A stretch of DNA of 64,000 bases, from the NCBI RefSeq assembly GCF_004000845.1, contig NZ_BIMA01000031.1:1-64000 (forward strand), given 5' to 3'. Position numbers and translations under genes: made by a program. The DNA is from Paenibacillus koleovorans NBRC 103111 (GTDB taxonomy: Bacteria > Bacillota > Bacilli > Paenibacillales > NBRC-103111). Below, piece by piece: positions 1-8,937 of the stretch (position 1 is the first letter of the stretch; every line of letters starts with the position of its first letter). The notes beneath the pieces were generated by a model, which saw only the letters and a list, made by a program, of their open reading frames with translations, ran no database searches and was not told where the DNA came from.

Positions 1-228
1 AAAAATCGGACTACAGACACCGATGCCGCGAGGCGGTACCATGGATGCTGACTAATGAGACGAATTTTCAGAGTAGCCCAACGGAATCCTTACGCCAGAG
101 GACCACCAGAGTGATCTTTCCTTATAGTTTTTCCGAAAAAACACTCTGAATCATTTGTTCAACTAACTTTGATGGTTAGGTCATGTTATTGCGGCGCGGC
201 GCGTGCTACTTTAAAAGGGTGACAACCA
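1..228. other. left edge, no recognisable gene
   Basis: This stretch lies beyond the 3' end of the minus-strand AraC gene. One plus-strand frame stays open from the window edge to a stop near base 150 and could be the tail of a gene starting outside the window, but the residues match no family I recognise. I see no promoter or convincing terminator. Confidence 0.4.
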
Positions 229-1194
229 TTATTCAAGGATCGGCGCGGTCATATTGGTTTCCAGCCGGAAGTCGGTTCTGCGGTCCTGGGTCTGGTCGCG
301 GTAACCGCTTGGAGACAGGCCCGTCCAACGCTTGAACTGGCGGCTGAAGCAGACGGTATTGCGGTAACCGAGTTGATCCGATATTTCCTGAATGGACAGC
401 ATGTCGCCCTTGAGCAATTGCTTGGCTTCGCGCAGGATGACGTCCGTCAAATACTGTCTGGGGGAGATGCCGTATACTTTCTGGAACAGCCGATAGCAGT
501 TGGACTTGCTGACTCCGAATTCGCGGGAGATGCTTTGGATCACCGATTTGGAGATATCAGGGTTGGCATTGTTCAGCATCGACCAGTTGACGGATTGTTC
601 GAGCCACGCGGCGATGCGGCATGTCAGCTGATGATCTTCGGATTCGTGCTCCCGCTCTTGTTCCGTGACGCTGACGATGAACTCCGACAGGCAGGCCAGC
701 AATTGAAACGCCGCCTCGTGAATTTTCATCCGGCTGTGCAGGGTCAGCGGCTGGGGCGATCGGGTCAACTGCGCCAGCTTCTGCAGCGTCGGCCGGATCG
801 TCTGAACCATGCGCGAGTCAGACAAGTACAGGACGTCCTTCAACTGCAGCATGGAGCGGTGAAAGACTTCGTCTTCAATATGAAAATGCAAACAAAAGAA
901 GCTCATGTCCGGCGAGCTGGTGACGAAGCAACGATGCGGCGTGTCCGGCGGGATGAAGATCAGATCGCCTTCCGACTGCGAGTAGGGCTGCCCCGACACT
1001 TCCATTGTCTGGCTGCCATGCAGCAGGAAGTTGACTTCGAACAGCCGCGGATGGCTATGCTCCGGAAAGGACCAATTGCTGTTGACTTGGCGAGCATGCA
1101 TGCCATACAGCTTGAAGGTGGTCGTCAGGTCCGGCAGCAAGCATTCGTCGATGACATTGCGCGTGCCGAAGGGAATTCTGTGCGGTTCGGACAT
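229..1194 (-). CDS. AraC family transcriptional regulator
   Basis: A 321-residue cytoplasmic DNA-binding regulator. The N-terminal half is a cupin-like effector domain: the stretch around His46 and His48 (HSHPRLFE) and a following GD.IFIPP.TPH strand fit the AraC_binding sugar-sensing fold. The C-terminal hundred residues carry the two helix-turn-helix motifs of the AraC/XylS family (ISREFGVSKSNCYRLF and IQEISDQLGYRNTVCFSRQFKRWTG). I place the start at the ATG at 1194 because GAGGTG sits a proper distance upstream; a GTG nine bases earlier overlaps that ribosome binding site. The gene diverges from the aldehyde dehydrogenase/aldolase operon, so it is the likely sugar-responsive activator of that operon. 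This role is inferred from position only. Confidence 0.9.
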   Translation of the reverse strand: MSEPHRIPFGTRNVIDECLLPDLTTTFKLYGMHARQVNSNWSFPEHSHPRLFEVNFLLHGSQTMEVSGQPYSQSEGDLIFIPPDTPHRCFVTSSPDMSFFCLHFHIEDEVFHRSMLQLKDVLYLSDSRMVQTIRPTLQKLAQLTRSPQPLTLHSRMKIHEAAFQLLACLSEFIVSVTEQEREHESEDHQLTCRIAAWLEQSVNWSMLNNANPDISKSVIQSISREFGVSKSNCYRLFQKVYGISPRQYLTDVILREAKQLLKGDMLSIQEISDQLGYRNTVCFSRQFKRWTGLSPSGYRDQTQDRRTDFRLETNMTAPILE

Positions 1195-1314
1195 CGTTAG
1201 CACCTCGCGATCGATTGTGGTTCATTCGTTCATGGGGTCGTTTAGTAGAACTATAGCACAGTCGAGTATGGAATAAAATCGGATAAGAACTATCCATGGG
1301 GAAGGTGATCGGTT
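1195..1314. promoter_or_regulatory. divergent promoter region between araC-type gene and operon
   Basis: This 120-bp gap must hold the promoters of both the minus-strand regulator and the plus-strand catabolic operon. The octamer AGAACTAT occurs twice, at 1247-1254 and 1286-1293, and a TAAAAT at 1274-1279 could be a weak -10 for the operon. The octamers are candidate AraC contacts, but nothing here proves it. Confidence 0.35.
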
Positions 1315-2196
1315 GTGGCGATCAGAGCCGCAATACTGGGAACGGGCAATATCGGAACGGATTTGTTGAAAAAAACGATTTCGCGCGGCCGCGAGCTGGA
1401 GATCGCGCTGTTCAGCGGAATCGATCCGGCTTCCGACGGCATAGCGAGGGCGAAGCGGCTGGGTGTGCCGACATCGTCGGACGGAATCGAGGCCATTCTG
1501 AGCGATCCGTCCATCCGCATGGTGTTCGACGCGACGAGCGCGGCGGCTCATCGGCGACATGCGCCGCTGCTGCGGGCGGCGGGGAAATTCGCCGTGGACA
1601 TGACGCCGGCGGCCGTCGGGCCGTACTATGTGCCGGCCGTCGATCCGAATCTGGAACGGCTGCAGACGGACAACGTCAACATGGTTACATGCGGCGGACA
1701 AGGAACGATACCGATCGTCATGGCGATTTCGCGGGTGACGGAAGTGCTCTATGCGGAAACGGTATCCACGATCGCCAGCGTCAGCGCAGGGCCGGGTACC
1801 CGCGCCAACATCGACGAATTCACGGTGACGACTGCGCGGGCGGTCGCCGAGACGGGGAGAGCGGGTCGGGCAAAGGCGATTATTATTCTGAATCCGGCAG
1901 AGCCTCCGATCGTCAGCCAGAACACGATCTATGCCGAATTGGCGGAAGAGGCCGAGCCTGCGCCGATCGTCCGTTCGATTGAAGAGATGGTTGCCCGAGT
2001 GCGCAGCTACGTTCCCGGCTACCGACTGAAATACGAGCCGATATTCGATGGAAGAAGAGTAACGGTTATTGTCGAAGTCGAGGGAGCGGGGGATTACTTG
2101 CCCAAGTATGCGGGCAATCTGGACATTATGACGTCCGCCGCGCTGGCGGCGGGGGAAGCGGCGGCGCGAAAAATGAGCCTAAGCGAAAAGGGGTAG
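1315..2196 (+). CDS. mhpF: acetylating aldehyde dehydrogenase (MhpF/DmpF family)
   Basis: A 293-residue enzyme that oxidises a short aldehyde (acetaldehyde in characterised homologues) with NAD+ and CoA to the acyl-CoA. The N-terminus has the nucleotide-binding GTGNIG, and the catalytic cysteine is Cys126 in the family signature TCGGQGTIP. The length is normal for the family. The start is GTG at 1315, preceded by GGAAGG; no ATG fits. It is the first gene of the operon and lies 12 bp before its partner aldolase. In meta-cleavage pathways these two proteins form a complex that channels the aldehyde. No ring-cleavage dioxygenase or hydratase is nearby, so the aldehyde probably comes from a sugar-derived acid; glycolaldehyde or lactaldehyde are possible alternatives to acetaldehyde. 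Confidence 0.9.
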   Translation: MAIRAAILGTGNIGTDLLKKTISRGRELEIALFSGIDPASDGIARAKRLGVPTSSDGIEAILSDPSIRMVFDATSAAAHRRHAPLLRAAGKFAVDMTPAAVGPYYVPAVDPNLERLQTDNVNMVTCGGQGTIPIVMAISRVTEVLYAETVSTIASVSAGPGTRANIDEFTVTTARAVAETGRAGRAKAIIILNPAEPPIVSQNTIYAELAEEAEPAPIVRSIEEMVARVRSYVPGYRLKYEPIFDGRRVTVIVEVEGAGDYLPKYAGNLDIMTSAALAAGEAAARKMSLSEKG

Positions 2197-2208
2197 GGTG
2201 GAACCGTC

Positions 2209-3234
2209 ATGGAGACAAAGCGGAAAATTCGTTTGGTCGATTCGACTCTGCGCGACGGCAGTCATTCCGTCGCGCATCAATATAAGGAAGAGGAAGTCCG
2301 CTCCATCGCACGAGCCCTGAATCACGCACGTCCGTACGCGGTCGAGGTGAGCCATGGCGACGGGCTCGGAGGCTCGTCGATTCAGTACGGCTACGGCAAG
2401 CTGTCCGATCGCGAAGCGATTCGTCTGGCGAAGGGTGAGCTGAAGGACACGAAGCTGGCGGTCCTGCTGCTGCCGGGCGTCGGGGTCAAAGAAGACTTAT
2501 GGATGGCTCGCGAGGAAGGCGCGGAAATCGCCCGTATCGCCACGCATGCGACGGAAGCGGATATTTCCGCGCAGCATATGCGTCTGGCGGCGGATATCGG
2601 TCTGGAAGTAATGGGATTTCTTATGCTGTCGCATATGGTTGACCCGGATATGCTGGTGCGGCAGGCGCTGGTAATGGAGTCCTACGGCGCAAGTGTCGTC
2701 TATGTCGTCGATTCCGCCGGAGCGATGCTGGCCGACGAGGTGCGTTCGAAAGTGGATGCGCTGCGGAGCAGCTTGCAGGTTGAGGTCGGCTTCCATGCCC
2801 ACAATAATCTGGGCATGGCGATCGGCAACTCGCTGGCGGCGATCGAAGCCGGCGCCTCGGTCCTCGACGGCAGCCTGGCCGGCATGGGGGCCGGAGCGGG
2901 CAACGCGGCTACCGAGGTGCTGGCTGTTGTGCTCGACAAGCTCGGCATCGATACCGGCGTGAACGTATACGCCATGATGGATGCGGCCGAGGACACGGTC
3001 CGGCCGGTCATGCACAGACCGCAGATCATCGACAAAGCCTCGTTGTCGCTCGGCTACGCCGGCGTATATTCCAGCTTCCTCCTGCACACGCTGCGTCAAG
3101 TCAAGAAGTTCGGCCTCGACCCGCGCGACATTCTGATCGAGCTGGGCAAACGCAAAGTTGTCGGCGGACAGGAAGACATGATCGTCGACGTGGCGATGGA
3201 GATGAGGCGGCGGTCGACGCAGACGGGGAGATGA
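2209..3234 (+). CDS. mhpE: 4-hydroxy-2-oxoacid aldolase (MhpE/DmpG family)
   Basis: A 341-residue class II, metal-dependent retro-aldolase of the HMG-CoA lyase-like TIM-barrel family. It cleaves 4-hydroxy-2-oxovalerate-type acids to pyruvate and an aldehyde. The signature DSTLRDGSH begins at Asp11, with Arg15 and Asp16 at the catalytic/metal site, and the metal ligands His196 and His198 lie in GFHAHNN. The C-terminal communication domain that docks on the dehydrogenase is present, judging by full length. It follows mhpF directly. In aromatic degradation operons the substrate comes from a hydratase; here the downstream aldonate-type dehydratase could supply a 2-keto-3-deoxy sugar acid instead. 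That substrate shift is my inference. Confidence 0.9.
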   Translation: METKRKIRLVDSTLRDGSHSVAHQYKEEEVRSIARALNHARPYAVEVSHGDGLGGSSIQYGYGKLSDREAIRLAKGELKDTKLAVLLLPGVGVKEDLWMAREEGAEIARIATHATEADISAQHMRLAADIGLEVMGFLMLSHMVDPDMLVRQALVMESYGASVVYVVDSAGAMLADEVRSKVDALRSSLQVEVGFHAHNNLGMAIGNSLAAIEAGASVLDGSLAGMGAGAGNAATEVLAVVLDKLGIDTGVNVYAMMDAAEDTVRPVMHRPQIIDKASLSLGYAGVYSSFLLHTLRQVKKFGLDPRDILIELGKRKVVGGQEDMIVDVAMEMRRRSTQTGR

Positions 3235-3238
3235 GCGG

Positions 3239-4039
3239 ATGGACTTACAGCTTCATGGCAAAAAAGCGCTGATTACCGGCTCGACGAGAGGCATAGGAAT
3301 GGCCGTGGCGCGAGCGCTGCTGCAGGAAGGCGCCGAGGTGGCGATCAACGGCACGAACGAGGGGCGGCTGGAGACGGCGCTCGCGGAATTGAGCCGACCG
3401 GACGCCGTCGTCCGCGGCAAGTGCGCGGACATAGCCTCGCCCGAAGATGTGCGTGCTCTGTTCCGCTTTATGGAGGAGGAGATGGGCGGGCTCGACATTC
3501 TGATCAACAACGCCGGCATTTACCGAACAGCCATGCCATTCCTGGACATCCAGGAGAGCGACTACGAGGAGACGATGTCGGTGAACTTCAAGAGCCTGCT
3601 GTTCTGCGGGCAGGCGGGCGCCGCGCTCATGAGGCGGCAGGGGAGGGGCGGCGTCATTCTGAACGCCTCCTCCTACGCTGCGCTTATTCCGTCGGCGGGC
3701 AGCTCTCTCTACGCCGCATCCAAGGCAGCGATCAGCAACCTGACGCGAGCGATGGCAGGCGAGCTGGCGCCTTACGGCATCCGTGTGAACGCCTACATTC
3801 CGGGCGTAATCGCCACCGACATGAACAGCGGAGCGATTGCTAGCAACCGAGAAGGGCTGCTGTCTCAAATTTCGCTCGGGCGCTTCGGAGAACCGGAGGA
3901 AGTCGCGGCTCCGCTCGTCTTTCTTGCTTCGTCGCAAGCCTCGTACATCACCGGCTGCATTCTGGAAGTAACCGGAGGCAAGCTGGCGGTGCAGCAGCCG
4001 GCCGCAGCCTGGCAAATGGCGGACGGCTCAACAGGGTGA
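3239..4039 (+). CDS. SDR family oxidoreductase
   Basis: A 266-residue classical short-chain dehydrogenase/reductase. The cofactor-binding TGSTRGIG is at residues 13-20, NNAG follows the fourth strand, and the catalytic Tyr158 and Lys162 lie in YAASK. Arg17 after the glycine motif suggests NADP(H), though this is weak evidence. The C-terminal signature ASSQASYITGCILEVTGG is intact. It starts four bases after the aldolase stop with GGGGAG upstream, so it is translated from the same transcript. A likely role is oxidising a sugar or reducing a keto-sugar in the operon's pathway; the substrate cannot be read from sequence. Confidence 0.88.
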   Translation: MDLQLHGKKALITGSTRGIGMAVARALLQEGAEVAINGTNEGRLETALAELSRPDAVVRGKCADIASPEDVRALFRFMEEEMGGLDILINNAGIYRTAMPFLDIQESDYEETMSVNFKSLLFCGQAGAALMRRQGRGGVILNASSYAALIPSAGSSLYAASKAAISNLTRAMAGELAPYGIRVNAYIPGVIATDMNSGAIASNREGLLSQISLGRFGEPEEVAAPLVFLASSQASYITGCILEVTGGKLAVQQPAAAWQMADGSTG

Positions 4040-4082
4040 GCAGGAGCAGCGTGCGCCGGTTAACGGGAAAGGGGAGGAACGA

Positions 4083-5213
4083 ATGAAAAAAACGCTGAAC
4101 GTCGGCTTGATCGGCTACAACTTCATGGGTCGGGCGCACACGCACGGTCTGAAAAATTTATACATGATGGCGGATGATCTGCAGGTTACGCCCCGGCTGC
4201 ATACGATTTGCGGACGAAACGAAGGCGAAGTGGAGAGGGTGGCCGGCAAGCTCGGCTGGGAGAAGTGGTCGACATCGTGGGAAAGCGTCGTTGACGATCC
4301 GGAGATCGACATTATCGACATTGCCAGTCCAGGCAATACCCATTGCGAAATTGCGGTTGCGGCGGCCCAAAAGGGTAAGCACATTCTGTGCGAGAAGCCG
4401 CTTGCCACGACATTGGGCGAAGCCGAGCAAATGCTTGCCGCAGTGGAGTCGGGCGGGGCTATGCATCTGGTCAACTTCAATTATCGGCGGGTCCCGGCCG
4501 TCATGCTGGCCAAACGGCTGATCGAAGAAGGCAGGCTCGGCGCCATCATTTCTTTCAAAGGCTTCTACCAGCAGGACTGGACGCTGGACGACGAGCTGCC
4601 GTTCATCTGGCGCTTCGATAAAGCGGTTGCCGGCGCCGGTTCGATGGCGGACAAAGGCTCGCACATCATCGATCTGGCACGGTATTTGATCGGCGAATTC
4701 GAGGAAGTGTCGGCGGCGATGGAAATTTTCGTCAAGGAGCGGCCAATTGCCGGAGGCGGACAGAAGCGGGTAGTGACGACGGACGATGCGGCCGTCTTCA
4801 CCGCGCGGTTCGCCTGCGGAGCCCTGGGCGTGTTCGAGACGAATCGGATGAGCTCCGGCCGCAAAAACGGACTCTGGTTCGAGGTGAACGGCACCGAGGG
4901 AAGCGTGCGCTTCGAGCTGGAGCGTCTGAACGAGCTGCAGGTCTATTCCCGCCGCGATCCGGAAGACTGCCAGGGCTTCCGTCAAGTTCTCGTGACACAG
5001 GCGAGCCATCCGTACATTCGGTATTGGTGGCCTCCCGGCCATCTGATCGGCTGGGAGCATACATTTACCCATCAATTTTACGAGCTGTTCCGCGCGATCG
5101 AAACCGGGCAGCTGCCGTCGCCGAACTTCAGGGACGGCCTCGTCTGCCAGAAAGTGATCGAGGCAATCAACCAAGCGGCGGTGGAAAAGCGCTGGGTGAC
5201 CATAGACAGATGA
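4083..5213 (+). CDS. Gfo/Idh/MocA family oxidoreductase
   Basis: A 376-residue NAD(P)-dependent sugar dehydrogenase-like protein. The Rossmann start is GLIGYNFMGRAH at about residue 8, the conserved Glu104-Lys105-Pro106 (CEKPLA) marks the catalytic lysine, and the DKGSHIIDL block carries the usual histidine. The C-terminal alpha/beta domain follows. Family members oxidise sugars or inositols, or convert them to 3-keto forms. It lies 43 bp after the SDR and 43 bp before the alcohol dehydrogenase, inside the same operon. A pathway with four dehydrogenases implies several redox steps on the carbon skeleton. Confidence 0.9.
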   Translation: MKKTLNVGLIGYNFMGRAHTHGLKNLYMMADDLQVTPRLHTICGRNEGEVERVAGKLGWEKWSTSWESVVDDPEIDIIDIASPGNTHCEIAVAAAQKGKHILCEKPLATTLGEAEQMLAAVESGGAMHLVNFNYRRVPAVMLAKRLIEEGRLGAIISFKGFYQQDWTLDDELPFIWRFDKAVAGAGSMADKGSHIIDLARYLIGEFEEVSAAMEIFVKERPIAGGGQKRVVTTDDAAVFTARFACGALGVFETNRMSSGRKNGLWFEVNGTEGSVRFELERLNELQVYSRRDPEDCQGFRQVLVTQASHPYIRYWWPPGHLIGWEHTFTHQFYELFRAIETGQLPSPNFRDGLVCQKVIEAINQAAVEKRWVTIDR

Positions 5214-5256
5214 CAGGCGGCCGAGGGCAGAGGGCCTACGAGAAGGAGAGAGAACG

Positions 5257-6291
5257 ATGTTAGCGCTCATGAAGCTGAATTCCGGACCGGGCAACGTGGA
5301 GCTTGCCGTTATTCCGGAGCCGGCATGCGGACCGGGCATGGTGAAAGTCCGCGTCGCTTGTACCGGCATTTGCGGAACGGATCTTCACGTCTATCACGAC
5401 ACGTTCAAGAATTACCCGCCTGTGACGCTCGGACACGAGTTTGCGGGGGAGATTGTCGAGGCGGGAAGCGGGGTTCGCCGGCTGAAAGCCGGAGACCGCG
5501 TGGCGGTGCTCGGCTCGACGGCCGTCGTCTGCGGCCAATGCGAATATTGCCGGCAAGGTCATTATATGTTTTGTCCGGTCCGCAGAGGCATGGGGCACGG
5601 CGTGAACGGCAGCTTCACGAAATACGTCGTCGTTCGCGAGGATCAGGCCTACCTGCTGCCGGACGAAGTGTCCTATGAGGAGGGGGCGCTGTCCGAGCCT
5701 TTCGCTTGCGCCGTTCAGGCCATTGAGGAGCTGACGGATATTCACGCCGGCGATACGGTGTTGCTGACGGGGCCGGGGCCGATCGGCCTGCTGTGCCTGA
5801 TGCTGCTCGTTGCCAAAGGCTGCAAGACGATCGTAGCCGGAACGAAGGAGGACGCCGTCCGGCTGGAGATGGCCGGTAGGCTTGGAGCCGATGTCGTCGT
5901 GGACGTATCGTCCGAGCGGCTGGCGGACATAGTCGACCGCGAGACGCAAGGCAGGGGCGTCGATGTTTCCGTCGATTGCTCGGGGGCGGCACGGGGGATC
6001 GTATCGTGCTTCCAGTCCCTGAAGAAGATGGGTAAGCACATCCAGGTCGGGATTATCGGGCAAGACGTAACGCTGCCGTACGACACGATTCTGTACAAGC
6101 AGGCGGCCGTATTCGGCTCGCTCGGACATTCGCTCAAGTCGTGGGACGGCGTCCTGCGGCTGTTGAAGCAGAGGAAAATCGAGCTGTCCCGGATCATCAC
6201 GCACAAGCTTCCGCTTAGTCAATGGCGGGAAGCGTTCGAGCTGTGCGAGAGCAAGCAGGGCGTCAAGGTGCTTATTTCATACGACGAGTGA
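5257..6291 (+). CDS. zinc-dependent alcohol dehydrogenase, sorbitol/threonine dehydrogenase type
   Basis: A 344-residue medium-chain dehydrogenase. The catalytic zinc site has Cys39 (GICGTDLH) and the GHE pair near residues 64-65. The structural zinc cluster is complete, with four cysteines in CGQCEYCRQGHYMFC. The Rossmann glycine motif is GPGPIGLL. The start at 5257 has AAGGAGAG upstream. This group oxidises polyols, sugar alcohols or threonine with NAD(H). Its place between Gfo/Idh and SDR genes supports oxidation of a polyol or sugar hydroxyl; the exact substrate is unknown. Confidence 0.9.
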   Translation: MLALMKLNSGPGNVELAVIPEPACGPGMVKVRVACTGICGTDLHVYHDTFKNYPPVTLGHEFAGEIVEAGSGVRRLKAGDRVAVLGSTAVVCGQCEYCRQGHYMFCPVRRGMGHGVNGSFTKYVVVREDQAYLLPDEVSYEEGALSEPFACAVQAIEELTDIHAGDTVLLTGPGPIGLLCLMLLVAKGCKTIVAGTKEDAVRLEMAGRLGADVVVDVSSERLADIVDRETQGRGVDVSVDCSGAARGIVSCFQSLKKMGKHIQVGIIGQDVTLPYDTILYKQAAVFGSLGHSLKSWDGVLRLLKQRKIELSRIITHKLPLSQWREAFELCESKQGVKVLISYDE

Positions 6292-6304
6292 GGAGCAAAC
6301 GGGG

Positions 6305-7114
6305 ATGAGATTGCGGAACAAAATCGTGCTGGTGACCGGCGCGGGCAAAGGGATCGGCAGAGCGATCGCGCTCGGCATGGCGGATGAAGGCGCCGATGTG
6401 ATCGTCAATTACAATACCGACAAAGAAGGAGCGGAGCAGGTCGTAGCGCAGATTGCCGGCAAGGGCGGGCGAGCCGTCGCGGTCCAGGCGAATATCTCCA
6501 GGCCGGACGACATTGTCGCCATGTTCCGGACGATCCGGGAGCAGTTCGGCCGGCTGGATGCGATTGTCAACAACGCCGGGTTAACGGGCTGGACGGGGCT
6601 GTTCGAGACGACGGTGGAAAAATGGGATACGGTCATGGAAACGAATTTGCGCGGCACGTTCTTCTGTAGTCTGGAGGCGGCCAAAATGATGAGGGACAGC
6701 GGCGGCGGCAGCATCGTTAACGTTTCTACGAACTGCGCCGAGCTCGGGGTGAAAAACTTGGTCGCTTACGCCTCCAGCAAAGGCGGCATCCATGCGATGA
6801 CGAAGCAGCTCGCGGTTGAGCTGGCCCCTTATCGCATTCGGGTCAATACGTTCGCTCCCGGTCCGACGCTTGTGGATCGCAATACAAACGACGATCCCGA
6901 CTATGCCCGAACGTGGGGCGAGATGGTGCCGCTCGCCAGGGTGGCCGCTCCGGAGGAAATGGTCGGTCCCGCCGTATTCTTGGCTTCGGACGACTCCAGC
7001 TATATGACGGGACAGATTTTCTACGTCGACGGAGGTTGGACAGTGAGCGGCCGAATACCGTCGGAATACTTCGCCAGCGCTGCGACCAAAAACGCGGCTG
7101 GCGGCAGCCATTAG
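6305..7114 (+). CDS. SDR family oxidoreductase (FabG-like)
   Basis: A 269-residue classical SDR. It has the cofactor motif TGAGKGIG near residues 12-19, NNAG, a serine in VNVSTNC and the catalytic pair in YASSKGG. The C-terminus carries the usual LASDDSSYMTGQIFYVDGG block. It begins 14 bp after the zinc dehydrogenase and runs close to the transketolase genes. It is clearly different from the upstream SDR, so the two probably act on different hydroxyl groups rather than being a recent duplicate. Confidence 0.88.
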   Translation: MRLRNKIVLVTGAGKGIGRAIALGMADEGADVIVNYNTDKEGAEQVVAQIAGKGGRAVAVQANISRPDDIVAMFRTIREQFGRLDAIVNNAGLTGWTGLFETTVEKWDTVMETNLRGTFFCSLEAAKMMRDSGGGSIVNVSTNCAELGVKNLVAYASSKGGIHAMTKQLAVELAPYRIRVNTFAPGPTLVDRNTNDDPDYARTWGEMVPLARVAAPEEMVGPAVFLASDDSSYMTGQIFYVDGGWTVSGRIPSEYFASAATKNAAGGSH

Positions 7115-7126
7115 AGGGGGAGGCGA

Positions 7127-7963
7127 ATGCCAGTGTCATTCGATGAATCGCTGCTCCGGCGGACGGCGCAAAAGCTGCGCGAGAACATCGTTCGTATGGT
7201 GGAGCAGGCAGGCTCCGGCCATAACGGCGGATCGTTGTCCGCCATCGACATCCTGACCTACTTGTATTTTCACCGGATGAATGTCAGACCGCAGGAGCCG
7301 CTGTGGCCGGACCGCGACCGATTCGTGCTGTCCAAGGGGCACTGCAGTCCCGCTCTATACGCGGTATTGGCAGAGCGGGGCTATTATGCAGAGGAGACGC
7401 TGTGGACGCTGCGGGATATCGAGAGCAAGCTGCAGGGACATCCGGACATGAACAAGACGCCGGGCGTCGACATGACGACCGGCTCGCTCGGCCAAGGCTT
7501 TTCCTGTGCGACAGGCATGGCCTTGGGGGCGAAGCTGCAGGGCAAGAGCTGCAACATCTATGTCATGCTCGGAGACGGAGAGCTGCAGGAAGGCCAGGTG
7601 TGGGAGGCGGCGATGGCGGCGGCTCATTACGGGCTGGACCATTTGATCGCATTCGTGGACAACAACAAGCTGGAGACGGACGGGTTCACGAAGTCGATCA
7701 TGAATGTGGAGCCGATCGCGCAGAAGTTCGAGGCGTTCGGCTGGAACGTATACAGCATAGACGGCCACTGCTTGGCCGATATTCATGAAGCGGTGGAGCA
7801 AGCGTTGGAGCCGAATGGCCGTCCGACCGTAATCGTGGCGGAAACCGTCAAAGGCAAGGGCGTATCGTTCATGGAGAATGACAGCGCGTGGCATGCGGGT
7901 CCGACGACGCCGGAGCAGACAGAGCTGGCGCTGCGGGACATCAAGGAGGGGGCGGCCAAATGA
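7127..7963 (+). CDS. transketolase, N-terminal (TPP-binding) subunit
   Basis: A 278-residue protein equal to the first third of a full transketolase. The thiamine diphosphate/metal motif is GDGELQEGQVWEAA with the distal asparagines in VDNNKLETDG. KGHCSPALYA and GSLGQGFSCATGMALG are the other hallmark stretches. GGGGGAGG gives a strong start at 7127. It needs the next gene product to make a complete active site. Split transketolases occur in several sugar-specific catabolic operons, for example apulose phosphate breakdown, so this is more likely a dedicated pathway enzyme than the housekeeping transketolase. Confidence 0.93.
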   Translation: MPVSFDESLLRRTAQKLRENIVRMVEQAGSGHNGGSLSAIDILTYLYFHRMNVRPQEPLWPDRDRFVLSKGHCSPALYAVLAERGYYAEETLWTLRDIESKLQGHPDMNKTPGVDMTTGSLGQGFSCATGMALGAKLQGKSCNIYVMLGDGELQEGQVWEAAMAAAHYGLDHLIAFVDNNKLETDGFTKSIMNVEPIAQKFEAFGWNVYSIDGHCLADIHEAVEQALEPNGRPTVIVAETVKGKGVSFMENDSAWHAGPTTPEQTELALRDIKEGAAK

Positions 7964-8937
7964 GCGGAACATACGTTTACCAAGGGAAGGAAGCGGTTGC
8001 CAACCGCGTCGTGTACGGGCAAACCGTCGCCCGGTTGGGAGAGACGGATCCCCGCATCGTCGTGTTGGACGCCGACATTTCCAAATCGACGAACACCTTT
8101 CATTTCGCCAAGAAATTTCCGGAACGATTCTTCAACATGGGGGCCGCCGAGCAAAATCTGATTAGTGTCTCCGCGGGCTTGGCCACGATGGGCCTCGTAC
8201 CGTTCGCCAGCACGTTCGCCATGTTCGCCTGCCTGCGCGCGAGCGAGCAGGTGCGCACATCGGTGTGCTATCCGCGGCTCAACGTGAAGATCGTGGCGAC
8301 GAACGCCGGTCTGGAAATCGCCGGCGACGGGGTGACGCACCAAGCGACGGAGGATCTGGCGATTATGCGCGCGATTCCGAATTTGACCGTCGTCTCACCT
8401 TCCGACCCGGTGACCACCGAATGGGCGACCGAGGCGATCGCCGCCTATAACGGTCCGGTTTATATGCGGCTCGGCCGGCAGGATGCCCGAGTGATTCACC
8501 GTGCCGGAACGAAATTCGAGCTGGGGCGGATGGTCGAGCTGCGCAACGGAGCAGATGTGGCGATCATCGCCACCGGGCATATGGTCGAGCAGGCGCTGTT
8601 GGCTGCCGACGTGCTCGCCGGTCGTGGGATTCGGGCGAGAGTGCTAGACTGTCATACGATCAAGCCGATCGACCGCGAGGCGATCGTGCGGGCGGCGAAG
8701 GAGACAGCGGGTATCGTCACTGCCGAGGACCACAACGTTATTGGCGGCCTGGGCGCCGCAGTGTGCGAGGTGACCGCCGAAGCGGCCCCCGCTCTGGTGA
8801 AGCGCGTAGGCGTGAACGACCGCTTCTGCAGCTCTGGCCGGGATTATCGGAAGCTGATGGCGCATTACGGCGTGGACGCCGCCGCGATCGTCGTCAAGGC
8901 GGAGGAGATTGTGCAGGGGAAGAGGGGAATGGGATGA
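7960..8937 (+). CDS. transketolase, C-terminal subunit
   Basis: A 325-residue protein with the pyrimidine-binding and C-terminal transketolase domains. The catalytic glutamate block is NMGAAEQNLISVSAGLA, followed by TNAGLEIAGDGVTHQATEDLAIMRAIPNL, typical of the second subunit. The start codon ATG overlaps the stop of the first subunit as ATGA, and the gene's own stop overlaps the start of the dehydratase in the same way. That coupling suggests equal production of the two halves. A 24-residue upstream extension of the frame is not translated, because it lies inside the first subunit's gene. Confidence 0.93.
   Translation: MSGTYVYQGKEAVANRVVYGQTVARLGETDPRIVVLDADISKSTNTFHFAKKFPERFFNMGAAEQNLISVSAGLATMGLVPFASTFAMFACLRASEQVRTSVCYPRLNVKIVATNAGLEIAGDGVTHQATEDLAIMRAIPNLTVVSPSDPVTTEWATEAIAAYNGPVYMRLGRQDARVIHRAGTKFELGRMVELRNGADVAIIATGHMVEQALLAADVLAGRGIRARVLDCHTIKPIDREAIVRAAKETAGIVTAEDHNVIGGLGAAVCEVTAEAAPALVKRVGVNDRFCSSGRDYRKLMAHYGVDAAAIVVKAEEIVQGKRGMG

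Noticed and set aside
60-170. Rho-independent terminator from CAGAGTG and CACTCTG at the left edge
   Set aside because: The arms are short and the loop is far too long for a stable hairpin.
373-1200. Plus-strand frame opposite the AraC gene
   Set aside because: No recognisable domain, and the minus-strand protein has complete cupin and helix-turn-helix motifs.
1315-3234. Aromatic meta-cleavage pathway
   Set aside because: MhpF and MhpE are present, but there is no extradiol dioxygenase, hydrolase or 2-hydroxypentadienoate hydratase, and the rest of the operon is sugar-type.
7127-8937. Sulfoquinovose transketolase pathway
   Set aside because: The split transketolase alone would fit, but no sulfoquinovosidase, sulfo-sugar isomerase or sulfonate exporter is visible in the cluster.
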